Below, one piece after another: positions 11,440 to 22,030 of a DNA stretch of 64,000 nucleotides (the first letter of the stretch is position 1; the number at the start of each line of letters is the position of its first letter). The notes under the pieces were generated by a model, which saw nothing but the letters and a program-made list of their open reading frames with translations, did no database searches and was not told where the DNA came from. The position numbers and the translations under genes are program-made. The DNA is from Bugula neritina (Eukaryota; Bryozoa; Gymnolaemata; Cheilostomatida; Bugulidae), in the NCBI GenBank assembly GCA_964035545.1, contig OZ037771.1, positions 5,078,628 through 5,142,627 on the forward strand. The letters are read 5' to 3'.

Positions 11440-12799
11440 AGTCATTAGAAAACCTCGTAGTAGTAGTGTAGTGGTGTAGTATTGTACTGCCTGCCTTGAC
11501 CAGTAGGGTGTTCATAAATTTTTATTTTTTTTGTAATTTTTAGCGAAGTACAGCTGTACTTGGCTATGCAGTTGCAGCTTTGAGCTGTTAATTAAAATAT
11601 ACCCTTAATAAAAATATTTCAATAACATCTACATTATACCAGAAATATATTTATTCAAATGAAAGGATATTATACTTTACATTTACATACAAAAATATCT
11701 CTTATGAAACTCAAAGGAGTAAGTGATATTCATAACTAAAGTTGTGAAAATGTGATAGTCAACCCTACACATTGACTGGTGTGTGCTGGTAGACTATATA
11801 GTATTATAGCTATAATCCTCTCATATAATGAAATATTCTTAGTGCAGAAATTCTGACTCAGGATTGATGATGTCTGCTGCTAGAATTATTTGCTTACTAG
11901 TAAGTAGTAACCAAAAATGCTTTATTTGTAGCCAATATACCATCTGTAGGAGGCAAAAGTAATGTATGGTAATCATGTGCTAGCAAACACATTACATATT
12001 ACATTTATTAATTTAATGTCTGTTTGAACCGAACCATTGTAAATATTGTGCTCCCAATTTTATGGAAAGGACAACTCCATATTGAACTGACACTTGCAGC
12101 AGCCAATCAGCGAAGCGAGTGATCTTATACCCTACGGGTGGATGGCTAGTAAGGAGCTGTACGCTTGAAGAGGGCGCAGTTGGCTAGTAGTAGCAGGATA
12201 TTTAAGCCGTGTAAACAGTCTTGTGCAGTTATGTAATCTTGGTATGTTTTTATGTAGTTAGTAAATCTTGTATCTTACGTATAAATGAACTTATTCTTAC
12301 TCTAAATCGGCAGCATTACTTCAATCATAATTACCCACAAATGAATGACGCACAATTTCACAACACTATATAGGCCTAGTCAATATTGCAGAACAACACC
12401 AATAATGTCATTCAAAACATTATAACAAGTGCACTATTCTCTTGGAAATAGGTAACACTAGTGTCGTTGCTGTTGCATATACAAAATGTTTTCTTGTCAT
12501 CAGAATCTTTTTTGTTTATATTGGCTCAGTTCCTAAAAAGTCCTTCTATTTAAATATTAGAGAGCCCGTCAACGCCTTCCAACTTTTAAAAAGACTACAT
12601 TTGTCACTAAAACCATTTAGCCCGTCGTTAACCTGTTTCCGGTTTCAGTAGTAGGCGTTTTCCGGCAGTCCTTGAAACGAAGCAAAAAGAGGATAAGCTC
12701 GCATTCTGGATGACGAAACTAATTCAGCTGTCTCACCGCTATACTAACCACAATTCAAACCAAAGTTTTAGTACAAAACTGAAGAACTAACAGAATTTG
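11440..12799. other. No gene recognised
   Basis: AT-rich sequence with no conserved frame. The part 12,040-12,340 has a GCCAATCAGCGAAG box, a TATTTAAG box and possible TG...CA ends, so it may be an old solo LTR, but no target duplication was found. Confidence 0.4.
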
Positions 12800-12804
12800 T
12801 CAAG

Positions 12805-12999
12805 TGTTTATGCTATGTTTGCTTTATAGATTCAGAGACCGGTCAAAGAGTTTAAGATAGTTTATTGCTCAAGATATTAAAGGTCCACTCTGGATAGATC
12901 TAAAAGCACAAACTGACTATTATTAATAACACGAATAACATAGTATAAAGTATAAACCTTTACAAACAAAGACAAAGCTTATTCAGCATATCATCAACA
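12805..12999 (-). repeat. 3' LTR of the gypsy element
   Basis: 195 bp, TG...CA on the minus strand, identical by eye to the LTR at 17,358-17,552. The purine tract lies at 13,000-13,007. Confidence 0.92.
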
Positions 13000-13264
13000 T
13001 CCCCTTTACAAATCTTTGACAATGTTGAACAAACAAACGAAAAAAAACTAAACAAAAATTAAGAATTGATACATGAACAAGTAATACGATTTTGTTATTA
13101 ATAGTCTATAGAAGATTAGCATATTATTACAAGATTGTCTCTCTTGTTAATTTAAAGTATATTATATTATTTTCTGGGTTCGGGCTATTTAAATCTGTTT
13201 TTTTGTTTTTTGTTTTTTAAGAGTTTATTGTCCGATTGTCTTCGGTCAGATTAGGTATAATTAT

Positions 13265-16200
13265 CTAGTATAGTTCGTATTGTTCATATTTAGCTGGGGT
13301 TTTTGTTTGTCTTGACCGTTGCCATCTAACTGGGGCTGGATCAGGGTTTGTATTCACTTCTGTAGGAATTGCTGTTGCGGCTGATTGAATCTGTGCGTCT
13401 GGAACAGAATGACTGGAAACTGGGTCATTGGCGTCTGTTGGTATTTCAACTGTAGTCAATGGCTGACTAGCTTCCACATCACTCAGAGGGCGCAAATCGG
13501 CCCTGTTTCGCCTCACAGCCATGTCTGTGTCTTTGTTTGAGACAAGGTATGATCGGTCCGACAGCTGTTCAACCACTCTACCCTGCTGCCATCTAGTCTT
13601 TTGTGACACAAAGTCTCTCAGCAGCACTGGCGAGCCAATAGCCAACTTTGTCAAATCTTTAGCTGATTTATTGTAGCTGCTCTGTACCACTTTTCTCTTG
13701 TTAGCTTTTTGCTGTAAGACATTGTTCTTTGGCATGTCACCTGTAGGAAGAATAGACCTCGTGGAATGCCCAAACATCCTCTGAGCTGGTGATGAGGTCA
13801 TCCCTGCAGTCGGGGTATTTCGATACTCTAGCAGAGCCAAATATGGGTCTTCTGCTCTCTTCATCAGCCTTTTGATTATTTTAACTGCTGCTTCTGCCTT
13901 CCAATTCGACTGCTGATGTCCCGGAGATGAGGTTGTATGGCTGAAACCCCATTCAGTGCTAAATCGAGCAAAGTCGGCCGAGGTGAATTGTGGTCCATTG
14001 TCTGATTGAAGCTGGTGAGGGATCCCATACCTTGCGAAAGTTTTCTTGCAAGCCTTGATTACTGCTCTAGATTGTGTATCAGATAGAGGTTCACATTCAA
14101 AGAAGTCAGAGTAATAATCTACCAGCATCAAATAATCCTTATGCTTATAGGTTAGTATGTCCATGCCTACTTTACTCCAAGGTAAGTCTGGTATGTCATG
14201 GTTTTGCAGAGACTCATGCTGTTGTAAAGGTGCATCCATTGCACATGTGACACACTTGTCAGTTTTCATTCGAATGTCCTCAGCCATTTGAGGCCAGAAT
14301 ACCGCATTGCGAGCTCTTCTGATAGTGGCAGCTGTTCCTTGATGGCTAGTGTGAAGCTTGTTGAGTATCTCACCTCTGGCAGCTATGGGCACAACCAGTC
14401 TAGATCCTTTATAAATAATCCCATCTAGTACTGCAAGTTCATCTTTGTATGAATAGTACGGCTTCACCTCTTCTGGAAGTTGAAATAATTTGTTAGGCCA
14501 TCCTGAGGTTATCAGAGATTGCAGCTGCACCATTACTGGATCATTACCCGTATGCTGTTGGATCAGTTTATAGGTCGCTTCTGACACTGGCAGGTCTTGC
14601 TTCAGACCCGTTTCGCTTAGGTCAGACATAAATGACTTTAATTGATTAACTGTGAAAATCTGTTCTTCTGATGTATTGTTCTGGGGTTCACCAACAGGAG
14701 CGCGAGACAGCATGTCTGCTGTAACTTGTTCAGAACCAGGTTTGTAGTGCACTTTAATTTGGTATCTTTGCAGAGCTAATAGCATTGATTGCAGGCGTTT
14801 AGGCGCTTTGTTCAAAGGCTTCTTAAATATTGTTTCTAAAGGGTGGTGATCCGTGTGTACAGTTACATCTGGGTTTCCAAAAACGTACTGATCGTATTTC
14901 TGCATCCCATAGACGATGGCCAGAAGTTCTAGTTCAATAGGTGCGTAGTTTTTCTCACTATCTGTCAAACTTCTAGAGCCATAGCTTACTGGTTGCCCCT
15001 CTTGTAAAAGTACAGCTCCGAGCCCTTCTAGACTTGCATCAGTCTGTACAACTACTGACTGGTTCATGTTGAAGTATTTGAGTGAAGAAGTTTCCGTGAT
15101 GAGTTTTTTAATCTCATCAAACGCTCTCTTTTGATCTTGGCCCCAGACAAACTCTTCCTTGCTTACACCAATCAGCCGTCTTAGTGGTTCACATTCAGCA
15201 GAGCAGTGAGGTATGAACTTTGATAGGTAGTTCACATGACCAAGAAACCTCTGTATTTCTTCACTGTTGACAGGGGGCTTCATGTCCGTTATGGCTCGGA
15301 TTTTATTAGGATCGGGCTTCACTCCATCTTTTGTTATCAAATGACCAATATAAGGTAGCTCTTCTAAAAGAAACTTACATTTTTCTTTGTTTAGCTTGAG
15401 ATTAACCCTACGTGCTCTGGCTAAAAGTTTTTCGAGCTTTTGGTTATGGTCTTGCACTGCTTCCGCTTGAGTAGCTCCTTTCCCATAAATTAGGATGTCG
15501 TCTGCTACTACAGTTACTCCGTCGAGACCGCTAAGTGCATCTGAGAGTCTCCTCTGGAACTCTTCAGGACTTGAGGACAACCCAAAAGGCATCCTCAGCC
15601 ATTTGTATTTGCCAAATGGCGTCCAGAACGTAGTTAAATCACTGGACTTTTTGCTGAGCTTTATCTGCAGAAAGCCGTCCTTGGCATCACACAATGAGAA
15701 TACTCGAGCACCATCCAGCTCGCTAAGCACATCGTCCAGCGTCGGCATTGGAAAATGATTTCTTTGAATCACTTGGTTTAGGTTGCTTGGGTCTAAACAT
15801 ACTCTCAGTGTGCCATTGGGTTTTTTCACAGCCACATGATTGTTTATCCAAGCTGTTGGATAGTCTACTGGACTTAAGATACCTTTCTGGGTGTATGACT
15901 GCAATTTTTGTTTGAGATCAGCTACCATCGAGAGAGGCGTCTTTCTGTTGTGACTTTGTCTTGGAATAGCCTTATCATCTATTTCAATATGGTATTCCCC
16001 AGGCAAACATCCAATACCTTCAAAAACCTCTGGGTAGCTTCCGAGAATGTCATCTAGGCTGGCATTGCTTATTAGGTTAACCCACTCCTCTTTAATGGTT
16101 ATCAAACCGAGCTGAAGAGCGGCCTCACCAGATAGAAGGCTGTGATTTTGTGTCTTGTGCACCAGAAAATACAGCTTCTCTCCAGCTACTTCCAGTTCGC

Positions 16201-17314
16201 ATCCTCCTAATGCTCGAGTGATAGAACCCTCAAACTGCTTTAGTCTTGTCTGGTTGTTGTCAAGCTTTGGCTTACCGAGATCAACAAAATCTTTGTGATT
16301 GAGAATGTTACAGGATGCTCCTGTGTCAATCTGAAACTGTGTCGGTTTGTGACTATCATTCACACTGGCTCTTATAGTTGTCATCAACTTTTTGTTCTTT
16401 CTGACTACCTGTATGCTCAACAACGATTCACTTGAGCCATCACTGTCTTCTTCTACCATGTTTACTTGCTTCTTTGAGCGACATTGAGATCTCCAATGGT
16501 TATACTTTTTGCAGTTATGACACTGGTGACCGTATGCAGGACACTTTCTGGGAGGGTGAGACTGCCCACAGTTGCCACAACTTCCTTTTGAGAAGTTTCC
16601 TGTTCGAGTGGACCTTACTGCATTATCATCATCATCTTTGCTTGGCTTATTATGCTTCTTTCTGGAACCGATGAACTGCACTGATTCTTCAGACTGGATT
16701 GCAGCCATGTCATTCCTTGAATTCTCAGCAATACGACATTTCTTTATAGCTTCTTCTAGTCCTAAGCCAGTATCCCCGCTGGCATCATCAAATAGCTTCC
16801 TTCTTAGTTGGGCATCGTTGATGCCCAGGAGTAAAGCTTGAAGCATGAAATCGTCATACATTGTGTCCAGTTGACACTCTCGAGCGATTTTGTGAAGCGA
16901 GGTGACATATTCATCAATGTTCATGGTATTCTGCTTGGTTGATAACAGTTGATGTCTTTTTACTACTTTATTAGTGCCTCGTTGACAAAAAGCATCAAAC
17001 TTCTCCACAACATCAGCATAGACTTCTTTTGATTTACCATCTGAGAAAGTGAATGTTTTGAATATGTCGTTGCCTCTTGGGCCTATGCATCTTAACATAA
17101 TGGCTACTTTGACTTTATCATCAGAATTTGCTTTCTCAGCTGCTGTGAGGAATAGCTCAAATTCTTCTTTAAATCTCATCCACTGGTTGGACAAGTCAGA
17201 GCCATCTTGAATAGGCTTGGGGGCTAAAAAGTCAACACTGATACTCATCTTGATATTGTGATTTTTTGTTGTTTTTGATTTAGTTGTATTGTTTGTTGTC
17301 TCTCTTTCCAGCAA
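13265..17314 (-). CDS. Gag-Pol polyprotein of Ty3/gypsy element
   Basis: 1,349 residues in one frame with no gag/pol frameshift or stop. Seen in order: gag; two zinc-knuckle-like Cys/His clusters near 246-278 (CGNCGQSHPPRKC, CHNCKKYNHWRSQC); aspartic protease DTGA near 330; reverse transcriptase with the VADD active site near 603; RNase H TDAS near 758; integrase zinc finger with H..H..CVTC; and an integrase core with QSDNGPQF. The order PR-RT-RH-IN marks Ty3/gypsy. Another Met at residue 23 (17,248) could be the real start. Nothing essential seems lost. Confidence 0.95.
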   Translation of the reverse strand: MLERETTNNTTKSKTTKNHNIKMSISVDFLAPKPIQDGSDLSNQWMRFKEEFELFLTAAEKANSDDKVKVAIMLRCIGPRGNDIFKTFTFSDGKSKEVYADVVEKFDAFCQRGTNKVVKRHQLLSTKQNTMNIDEYVTSLHKIARECQLDTMYDDFMLQALLLGINDAQLRRKLFDDASGDTGLGLEEAIKKCRIAENSRNDMAAIQSEESVQFIGSRKKHNKPSKDDDDNAVRSTRTGNFSKGSCGNCGQSHPPRKCPAYGHQCHNCKKYNHWRSQCRSKKQVNMVEEDSDGSSESLLSIQVVRKNKKLMTTIRASVNDSHKPTQFQIDTGASCNILNHKDFVDLGKPKLDNNQTRLKQFEGSITRALGGCELEVAGEKLYFLVHKTQNHSLLSGEAALQLGLITIKEEWVNLISNASLDDILGSYPEVFEGIGCLPGEYHIEIDDKAIPRQSHNRKTPLSMVADLKQKLQSYTQKGILSPVDYPTAWINNHVAVKKPNGTLRVCLDPSNLNQVIQRNHFPMPTLDDVLSELDGARVFSLCDAKDGFLQIKLSKKSSDLTTFWTPFGKYKWLRMPFGLSSSPEEFQRRLSDALSGLDGVTVVADDILIYGKGATQAEAVQDHNQKLEKLLARARRVNLKLNKEKCKFLLEELPYIGHLITKDGVKPDPNKIRAITDMKPPVNSEEIQRFLGHVNYLSKFIPHCSAECEPLRRLIGVSKEEFVWGQDQKRAFDEIKKLITETSSLKYFNMNQSVVVQTDASLEGLGAVLLQEGQPVSYGSRSLTDSEKNYAPIELELLAIVYGMQKYDQYVFGNPDVTVHTDHHPLETIFKKPLNKAPKRLQSMLLALQRYQIKVHYKPGSEQVTADMLSRAPVGEPQNNTSEEQIFTVNQLKSFMSDLSETGLKQDLPVSEATYKLIQQHTGNDPVMVQLQSLITSGWPNKLFQLPEEVKPYYSYKDELAVLDGIIYKGSRLVVPIAARGEILNKLHTSHQGTAATIRRARNAVFWPQMAEDIRMKTDKCVTCAMDAPLQQHESLQNHDIPDLPWSKVGMDILTYKHKDYLMLVDYYSDFFECEPLSDTQSRAVIKACKKTFARYGIPHQLQSDNGPQFTSADFARFSTEWGFSHTTSSPGHQQSNWKAEAAVKIIKRLMKRAEDPYLALLEYRNTPTAGMTSSPAQRMFGHSTRSILPTGDMPKNNVLQQKANKRKVVQSSYNKSAKDLTKLAIGSPVLLRDFVSQKTRWQQGRVVEQLSDRSYLVSNKDTDMAVRRNRADLRPLSDVEASQPLTTVEIPTDANDPVSSHSVPDAQIQSAATAIPTEVNTNPDPAPVRWQRSRQTKTPAKYEQYELY

Positions 17315-17357
17315 ACACTTTACTTTTAGTTTCTTTAAGTCCTCACTCGGGGCACCA

Positions 17358-17552
17358 TGTTTATGCTATGTTTGCTTTATAGATTCAGAGACCGGTCAAA
17401 GAGTTTAAGATAGTTTATTGCTCAAGATATTAAAGGTCCACTCTGGATAGATCTAAAAGCACAAACTGACTATTATTAATAACACGAATAACATAGTATA
17501 AAGTATAAACCTTTACAAACAAAGACAAAGCTTATTCAGCATATCATCAACA
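17358..17552 (-). repeat. 5' LTR of the gypsy element
   Basis: 195 bp, the first LTR in element orientation. The tRNA primer-binding sequence (ends TGGTGCCCC on the minus strand) abuts it at 17,341-17,357. I did not assign the tRNA. Confidence 0.92.
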
Positions 17553-17557
17553 TCAAG

Positions 17558-18472
17558 TTGCACCACATGTAAGTGTCATGCATTGTAATTTTATCTCGAA
17601 GACTTTCACTGTTTCAGTTTCACTTTGAGTCTGTGATGCAATGTCAAAGTGAATATGTATATGATAGTGAATGTCAATATGAGTATAAATATAAATAATC
17701 TAATAGTTAATAGGAATATTGAATATAAAGAAGAATATGAACATATTCGTATTGATGTTGATAATTATAAATAATAATTATATTATTGATTTATTCTGAT
17801 TGACATTAAATTTGATGATTGATTGATGATCGAAGTGTCATCTAGTTTGACATTCACTATGAGTATGGCTCGTTTTAAATTATATTCGCTATGAATATTA
17901 CAATAATGACTTTAGTTATGGGTGTTCTGACCGTTAACACTATCACCATGGTCAGTGGGTAGGCTTGAAGATAATACTTATAGCTTAGTTTTAAAGTATA
18001 GCCTATAGGCCTTCCAACAGCGTAAGGTGTTTTTAAATTATTTATTCAACTCAAAGAGTAATATTATATTTTAGCTTTTAAGTTATATTTGTGGTCAATG
18101 TATTGTTAGGATTTGCTTGGCTTGGCCACAACACACCTCCAACACTTATCAAGGAAGAGTTAAAACATTTAATATGTTATACTTGAATTATATAGTAAAG
18201 TTTGAAATATGGATTGAGATCTGATCCAATAATAAAATATGTGTTTCTAGTTTTTGGTATCTGTTTAGCAGAGCTATAGTTGTCACAATGATTTGTATTA
18301 TGATTACTGGTAGTAAAGACAGTGATGGAAATGTAATGTATACTGTTTGGCTCACAGAGCTATGGGTGTGACAGTGAGGTCATGGTTTGTTTATATGTAT
18401 GACATCTGCTGTAGCAGAGACAGTAACAGAAATTCTCAACACAGAAGATAGTAACCACTATATTCTGTTTAG
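17558..18472. other. No gene recognised
   Basis: AT-rich intergenic sequence. Short words such as TTGACATTCACTATGAGTA recur in loose form near 17,650 and 17,850, but no clear repeat unit or coding frame is seen. Confidence 0.4.
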
Positions 18473-20260
18473 AATAGACCATGTAAAACTCAGCCAATCA
18501 GCGAAGTGTACCAGGTCAATGTCTTACCATTGTAACTGATATAAAATTCTGCAAGTTCAATTGCAAAATGCATGCTTCTAAAAGCTAGTTGTGCATTTTT
18601 TTTTTCATGCAATATTTAATTTCATATCTTAAATTGATGACTCTTGAAATGAATTTTTAAAATGTCTAAATTAAGTGTTTATAAAATGCACTTAAAAATT
18701 TCATGTCTAGAAAATGACCTGGTACACTTTTGCAACTTAAGGCCAATTATTACATAACTGCCAGCTTAGTAGTTATTTGTTGTTGCAGCTTGAATGGGTT
18801 ATTGTTTAGCATTGGAAGCTTGCAGTAAACATCTGTGAATTTGGTACATGACTTTGATTGGCTGGTTTTTGAATGGCCCTTTAGTATATGCATCTGGATG
18901 GCTAAGTAGTGTAGACTCCGCCTACATCTAGCTAATGTACAGTAGCCAATCCACAGTAGTATTACAAAAATTCTGTTTAACAAATGAAATATTCTGGTCA
19001 TTTGTCTTGTACTTAACAATAGTAAATATTCTATTCAACTAGAATTTTATTGTATGTGAGCCATGGGAACTACTAAGAGGTTAAATCAACCACCCATGCT
19101 AGTAATATTGTAGCTCGCAGTAATAGCAAGTCCACACCATATAAATATACGCATTATAAGCTATTATGTGCAGCTTATGAATGCTGAAATGACCCCATTT
19201 CTTACCTTCTATTTGAAAAAAATTGTATTACATATTCTGCCACTTCTGCACCAGGAACTTGTTTTCCTTTTAAATTTTGAAAATAGTGGTCAGTTTCTGC
19301 AGCAGTCAATATCCACAATAAACAACGTAAGCTTTCAAATAAACTATAAATATATGAAATATTAGTGTGGAAACAATGTCATTTATTCATTGCTATGATG
19401 AAAAATTACAAGAATATTATATAAAAGCTAGATATAGATTTCTAGTAAAATGGCACAGGTAAAAATAACACATTTTTACTTCAAATTCTAAATTTCATCA
19501 GTCACCAATGGTGGCTGTAGATTACAGAGAGCACAGCAGACTATCATAATCATAATCATAAGGATGGTCTGCCCACTGAGCAAAATTCAACTCCAACCCT
19601 TCATTTGGGTTACCAATGCACTAAAGCATATAATGTAAGACGCACAAAAAAACAGTGGTTTTAATGAAACATGTGAAAGAAGCGAACAGAAAACGTCTTC
19701 AACAGAGTCAGCTGATATAGAGCAACAGAACTCCTCTGACAGCCATCCTCATAGTCAGACTTCATCAGAAGTAACTGAGTTACTGAGCTACTGTACATTA
19801 GCTAGATGTAGGCGGAGTCTACACTACTTAGCCATCCAGATGCATATACTAAAGGGCCATTCAAAAACCAGCCAATCAAAGTCATGTACCAAATTCACAG
19901 ATGTTTACTGCAAGCTTCCAATGCTAAACAATAACCCATTCAAGCTGCAACAACAAATAACTACTAAGCTGGCAGTTATGTAATAATTGGCCTTAAGTTG
20001 CAAAAGTGTACCAGGTCATTTTCTAGACATGAAATTTTTAAGTGCATTTTATAAACACTTAATTTAGACATTTTAAAAATTCATTTCAAGAGTCATCAAT
20101 TTAAGATATGAAATTAAATAATGCATGAAAAAAAAGTTGCACAACTAGCTTTTAGAAGCATGCATTTTGCAATTGAACTTGCAGAATTTTATATCAGTTA
20201 CAATGGTAAGACATTGACCTGGTACACTTCGCTGATTGGCTGAGTTTTACATGGTCTATT
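18473..20260. mobile_element. Fold-back element with 474-bp inverted arms
   Basis: Arms at 18,473-18,946 and 19,787-20,260 are near-perfect reverse complements, from AATAGACCATGTAAAACTCA at the outer ends to CTAATGTACAGTAGC inside. The spacer is 840 bp with no transposase frame; it contains one GGCACAGGTAAAAATAACAC box shared with the G-rich repeat family. No clear target duplication. The near identity of the arms means recent formation or continuing gene conversion. It could be a fold-back DNA transposon or an inverted segmental duplication. Confidence 0.7.
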
Positions 20261-21075
20261 GTTCACCAGTTTTACCAATAACTAACTTTTATTCAATAGT
20301 AAATATCCAAGAAGTAGGTTACAAAAAGACAATTTGATTTATTCCCAAAGTGAAAGTCTATGTTCAAACTAGAGTAGACTTGTTATCAGATTATCAGTAA
20401 TTACTGCAGTATCTATGCCCACAGTACAGAGGTCTTGGAAACAATAAAATATTTTTCATGCTAATGACAAGTCTATACCTCCACAACAGGTAGATGATTG
20501 TATAGTTAATAAACATGAAACACAATGGAATAGCCTACAAGTTGGTATTTCTGGTGAACATAAGTAAAAGATGAGACATAGGAAATTACTATTAGAATAC
20601 TATTGAAGGTTGTCCTCACAGTTTCCATTATTATTAATAAATCAATTTCTTTGTTCTAGTAGTTAGTACCTGTTAAACAATGAAATGAAATATACTAAGT
20701 TGTCAAACTAGATATTTCCTCTTGTCCTAAACCAACTCTTATGCAATATTCAATAATCTTGTCTCAAACATGTAAGCCAAGTTACTGTTAAACTTGTTGA
20801 TTAAAACTGTATGTCACAAATTATCAAATGCTATAAATTATCAATAGCTAAAAATACTAATAAAATATATATTGAAAATTATCAATAAATCAAAATGCTA
20901 TGAACAAATTTATTCCTTGGTTCACCTTGTTTTATTTCACTGTCTCTCTACTGCTTACTATTCTACTTCCTCTACACACCCTTTCACTCAATATACATAC
21001 ATTGTGTACTATCTCATACTCTATTCATAGTACATACATCAGTATTACATTGTAGTATCTGATACTAGAAACAAC
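20261..21075. other. Upstream region of copy 2, no gene
   Basis: AT-rich. It should include the promoter of the copy 2 gene, but no TATA box or initiator stands out enough to call. Confidence 0.35.
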
Positions 21076-22030
21076 ATGGCTACCAACTCTGTAACCAGTT
21101 CTGAGGATGAAGTAACAACAGCAACTTCACAAACAGGTCCGTATACAATATTAGTTGGTCTGGAGAATGGTAAAATACACACCTGAATAGAGTATTCTTT
21201 AAATATACCTGAATAGGTTTCAATTAAATCTTCCAGCTTGAAAGTTAAAATAAAGACTTTGTTATCTCCCTTTAAGTTTCTTCTCTGAACTACATTTATA
21301 CTATGGTATTTCTGTATACACCATAACTTTCTGTAACTTTTATCTGCATGTAGTTTAATGAAGCTGTTGATAAATTTTTGGATCACATTAAAAACAGGTT
21401 TATTTTTAATTCTTGCCATTTCTTATACTTGCTAGTATTTTCTTATCAACATGTTGTATGTGGAATCTTAAATAGAAGTATCACTGTTGTCTAATAAATA
21501 AGTTACTCATTTTGTTTCAGTCTACCTGATATAAAAAGTTGAAGAAATTCTCAGTTTTATTCCTATTAATCTTCATGTTGATGACTCAACAATTAGTATG
21601 TTTGTCTCTTTGAATATAGGAATATGTTTACTGCTGGATTACATTTTTAATTATTATATAAGTAATTCAACAGTAAAATGATGTATTTTATACTATTAGA
21701 ATATTAACATAGATAAATGTACTATAAACCAGGTGATATTATATTTACTCTATTATTGGGTACATATATACTAAAAATAGAACATTTGTTATTAGCAGAG
21801 AGATACAGGTGTTGGTGGAGGCACTCTGGTATGGATCCTATGGATGTCAAAGAGTTGTTCCGCCAATCTGCAGAACTCTATACAAAGGAGGAAATAAAGA
21901 AGCTCTGTTCAGGTCATGTGATCACTGACCTAAAGATAGTGGGAGATCTGCCACCTGCTGTTACAGAGTTTGCTCCACTTGTGACTAACCTGTGTATTCA
22001 ACAGCTAACCAGTATCAACAGTTTAGAATA
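21076..22030 (+). CDS. N-terminal exons of copy 2
   Basis: Exon 1 (21076-21136) starts MATNSVTSSEDE and ends ACAG/GTCCGT. Exon 2 (21799-22030) follows a TTAGCAG acceptor, contains ERYRCWWRHSGMDPMDVK and LPPAVTEFAPLVTNL, and ends ATA/GTAAGT. The two exons join in phase, and exon 2 leaves two bases that pair with the one-base start of every LRR cassette. The domain is not one I recognise; it may be an LRR cap. Exon 1 rests only on a good ATG and a donor. Confidence 0.65.

Larger units (their letters stand above)
12800..17557 (-). mobile_element. Complete Ty3/gypsy LTR retrotransposon
   Basis: A 4,748-bp element (12,805-17,552) in 5-bp target duplications TCAAG (12,800-12,804 and 17,553-17,557). 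The two 195-bp LTRs appear identical base for base, and one uninterrupted gag-pol frame fills the interior. On the minus strand the LTR begins TGTTGATG and ends AAACA. The primer site TGGTGCCCCGAGTGAGG follows the 5' LTR and a polypurine tract AAAGGGGA precedes the 3' LTR. All parts needed for transposition are visible, so this is a very recent insertion. It lies between the two host genes and interrupts neither. Confidence 0.95.

Noticed and set aside
12040-12340. Solo LTR
   Set aside because: TG/CA ends and a TATA-like word are possible, but no target duplication or second copy was found.
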